DNA of 28,828 nucleotides, from the NCBI GenBank assembly GCA_000151295.1, contig GG745330.1, forward strand, positions 124,777 through 153,604. Direction: 5' to 3'. The position numbers were made by a program, and so were the translations under genes. The first letter of the stretch is position 1. Each line of letters opens with the position of its first letter. This document shows, piece after piece, positions 27,302-28,828 of the stretch. The notes under the pieces are model-generated. The model was not told the origin of the DNA. It did not search any database and worked only from the letters and a program-made list of their open reading frames with translations. The stretch is from Allomyces macrogynus ATCC 38327 (Eukaryota; Blastocladiomycota; Blastocladiomycetes; Blastocladiales; Blastocladiaceae).

Positions 27302-28828
27302 ATGGACTTTGCCACGCCCTCCATCATCCTCAACGGCGTCGACGCACCCGCATCGCACGGGTACCTGCAGCCCGCGTATCCCGGCCGCCCGTCGCCGCGC
27401 CACGACGCCGTGACGGCCGCGCTCTCGCTGCCGGCGAGCCCCGTGTTCTCCGGGTCGGCCGCGCCGTCGCCTACGTTTCTTGGCACGGCGTCGCCGTTGC
27501 TCACGCCGATCCCGGCCAACTCGCCCGTACTCGGGCCCAAGAGCTTTGTGCAGAAAGTCTATGGGTGCGTTTGTTTGGGGTTCTGCTGGTGCCTACCGCG
27601 CGCGGCTGCCGTCAAGGGGGGGCGCATGCAGCACTGAGATGACAGTAGTTGTGCCCGCGCACATTCGCTGCTCTCATGCCGCCATACGTTGCGGGATAAA
27701 CTCACCGCGTTGGTCGTCATGGCCGTTAAGACTGGTCAATGACCCGGCGACCGACCATCTGATCTGCTGGACGCCGGCGGGCACGTCGTTTGTCGTGCTT
27801 GACGTCAAGGGACTCGAGGCCATCCTGCCCAGGTGCGTTTTTGGCGCAATTACGCTCGCCGGCTATTGAACGCGACTCACATCCTTGCGCTCGTACCATA
27901 GCATCTTCAAGCACAGCAAGTTCCCGTCGTTGATTCGGTTCGTCGGCACCGACTCGATTTCTCGCCCTCCATGCTCGTGATCTTGGCCTGACGCGCTCAG
28001 TTCTCACATTTGTTAGACAACTTAACATGTACCACTTTTCCAAGATCAACCGCGCCCCACGCGGGTCGCAGCCGCCCGACGCCAAGGAGTACGAGTTTGC
28101 GCACGAGCATTTCACGCGCGACGGGTCGAGGCTGGCGCTGATCAAGCGGCAGCAGGGCGCACGCGCCGTCTGGCACCAGTACCCCAGGCACCAGTAGTAC
28201 TGTGGCCGGGCCGCATCGGTTCGCGACCGCCACCAATGCCGCCGCTGCCGCTGTTGCCGCTCCCGCTGCTGCATCTGCCGCTCCCGCTCCCGCGACGCCG
28301 ACGGTGCACAACGCTCGGCCCATGCCGACGTCGGGGTGCCACGGGAACACGCCCTCTGTCACCCCTTCGGTCACTCCGGCAATCACGCCCGCCGGGTCAA
28401 GTGTCATGGCGGCGGCCCCGTCGAGCATGGTCCCGGACTTGGACCTCGGCGCGTTCTTGCACCAGGAGCCCATTTCGGCGCCACGCGACGTGGGTCCGGA
28501 AGTATCGGTGCCGTTGCTCGACCTGCACCAGAAAGTGCGCAGTCTGTCGGGCGTCGTCGAGCAGCAGCAGCGCGAGATTGGCGCGTTGCGGACGACACTG
28601 GAGGAACTCGAGCAAGTGCGCACGTTGGCGCAGGACATTGAGCAGATGCGCAGCGCCGTGCACGAGGTGGAGATGCTGCGCAGGACCGTGCTCAACCTGC
28701 AGAGCGTCATGACGGCGAGTGGTACGCGCTCAGGTTTCTTTTTTCTTTCGAAACGGAAAAGGACCCAACCACTGATTCTCTTTGTTGCGACCATAGGCAT
28801 CATGGGCCCGAGCGTCATCAGTCCATCC
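27302..28828 (+). CDS. HSF-type transcription factor, 3' partial, with an apparent frame slip
   Basis: Exons are 27302-27564, 27731-27832, 27902-27937, 28017-28721 and 28797 to the edge. Residues 1-80 are Ala/Ser/Pro-rich. The winged-helix DNA-binding domain begins FVQKVYGLVNDPATDHLICW. It passes through a 36-nt exon to the recognition helix KHSKFPSLIRQLNMYHFSKI and ends EFAHEHFTRDGSRLALIKRQQ. In the same frame a TAG follows at 28195, but the frame one base later is open from about 28145 onward and encodes an Ala/Pro linker. It then gives an HR-A/B-like coiled coil (LDLHQKVRSLSGVVEQQQRE, MRSAVHEVEMLRRTVLNLQ), as in HSF trimerisation domains. One extra base is implied, possibly in GGG at 28155-28157. 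Intron 1 is 166 nt with acceptor TTAAG; the others are 69-79 nt. Fungal HSF1, SFL1 and MGA1 share this domain, so I give no symbol. Confidence 0.9.

Overview
The window is nuclear DNA of a GC-rich, intron-dense eukaryote. The gene set (bystin, UTP25, SMU1, DHX35, CHCHD5, an HSF-type factor, a diaphanous-type formin and an FMP42/SLC43-like transporter) suits an early-diverging fungus. A profilin-4-like gene, a family linked to flagellated cells, suggests a zoosporic lineage, possibly Blastocladiomycota. The taxon is an inference, not a sequence match. Genes are packed with intergenic gaps of 14 bp to about 1.3 kb. I reconstructed about 38 introns by joining reading frames; most are 62-93 nt and have donors of the form GTNCGT.

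Layout from left to right: (1) the 3' end of a formin (+), convergent with bystin (-); (2) three head-to-tail minus-strand paralogues at 3032-9284, here called A, B and C. All encode four-helix membrane proteins. A and B end in a RING-H2 finger and C has none; (3) a 1.3 kb divergent gap, then a C2-domain protein with a long Tyr-Pro-Pro-rich tail (+); (4) SMU1 (-) and DHX35 (+), two spliceosome-associated proteins sharing a 244 bp bidirectional promoter; (5) a profilin-4-like gene (-) whose stop codon is 14 bp from that of DHX35; (6) a large MFS transporter (-) with very long N-terminal and central loops; (7) CHCHD5 (-) and UTP25 (+), divergent; (8) an HSF-type transcription factor (+) running off the right edge.

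Bystin and UTP25 both act in small ribosomal subunit biogenesis, and SMU1 and DHX35 in splicing. A, B and C look like a local membrane ubiquitin-ligase family in which one member has lost its catalytic domain; this is the best candidate for something undescribed. Two genes carry apparent lesions. SMU1 has an in-frame TAG and a frame slip, and a single alternative donor bypasses both. The HSF gene has a one-base frame slip just after its DNA-binding domain. Assembly errors cannot be excluded for either. I found no tRNA, rRNA, CRISPR array or transposon.
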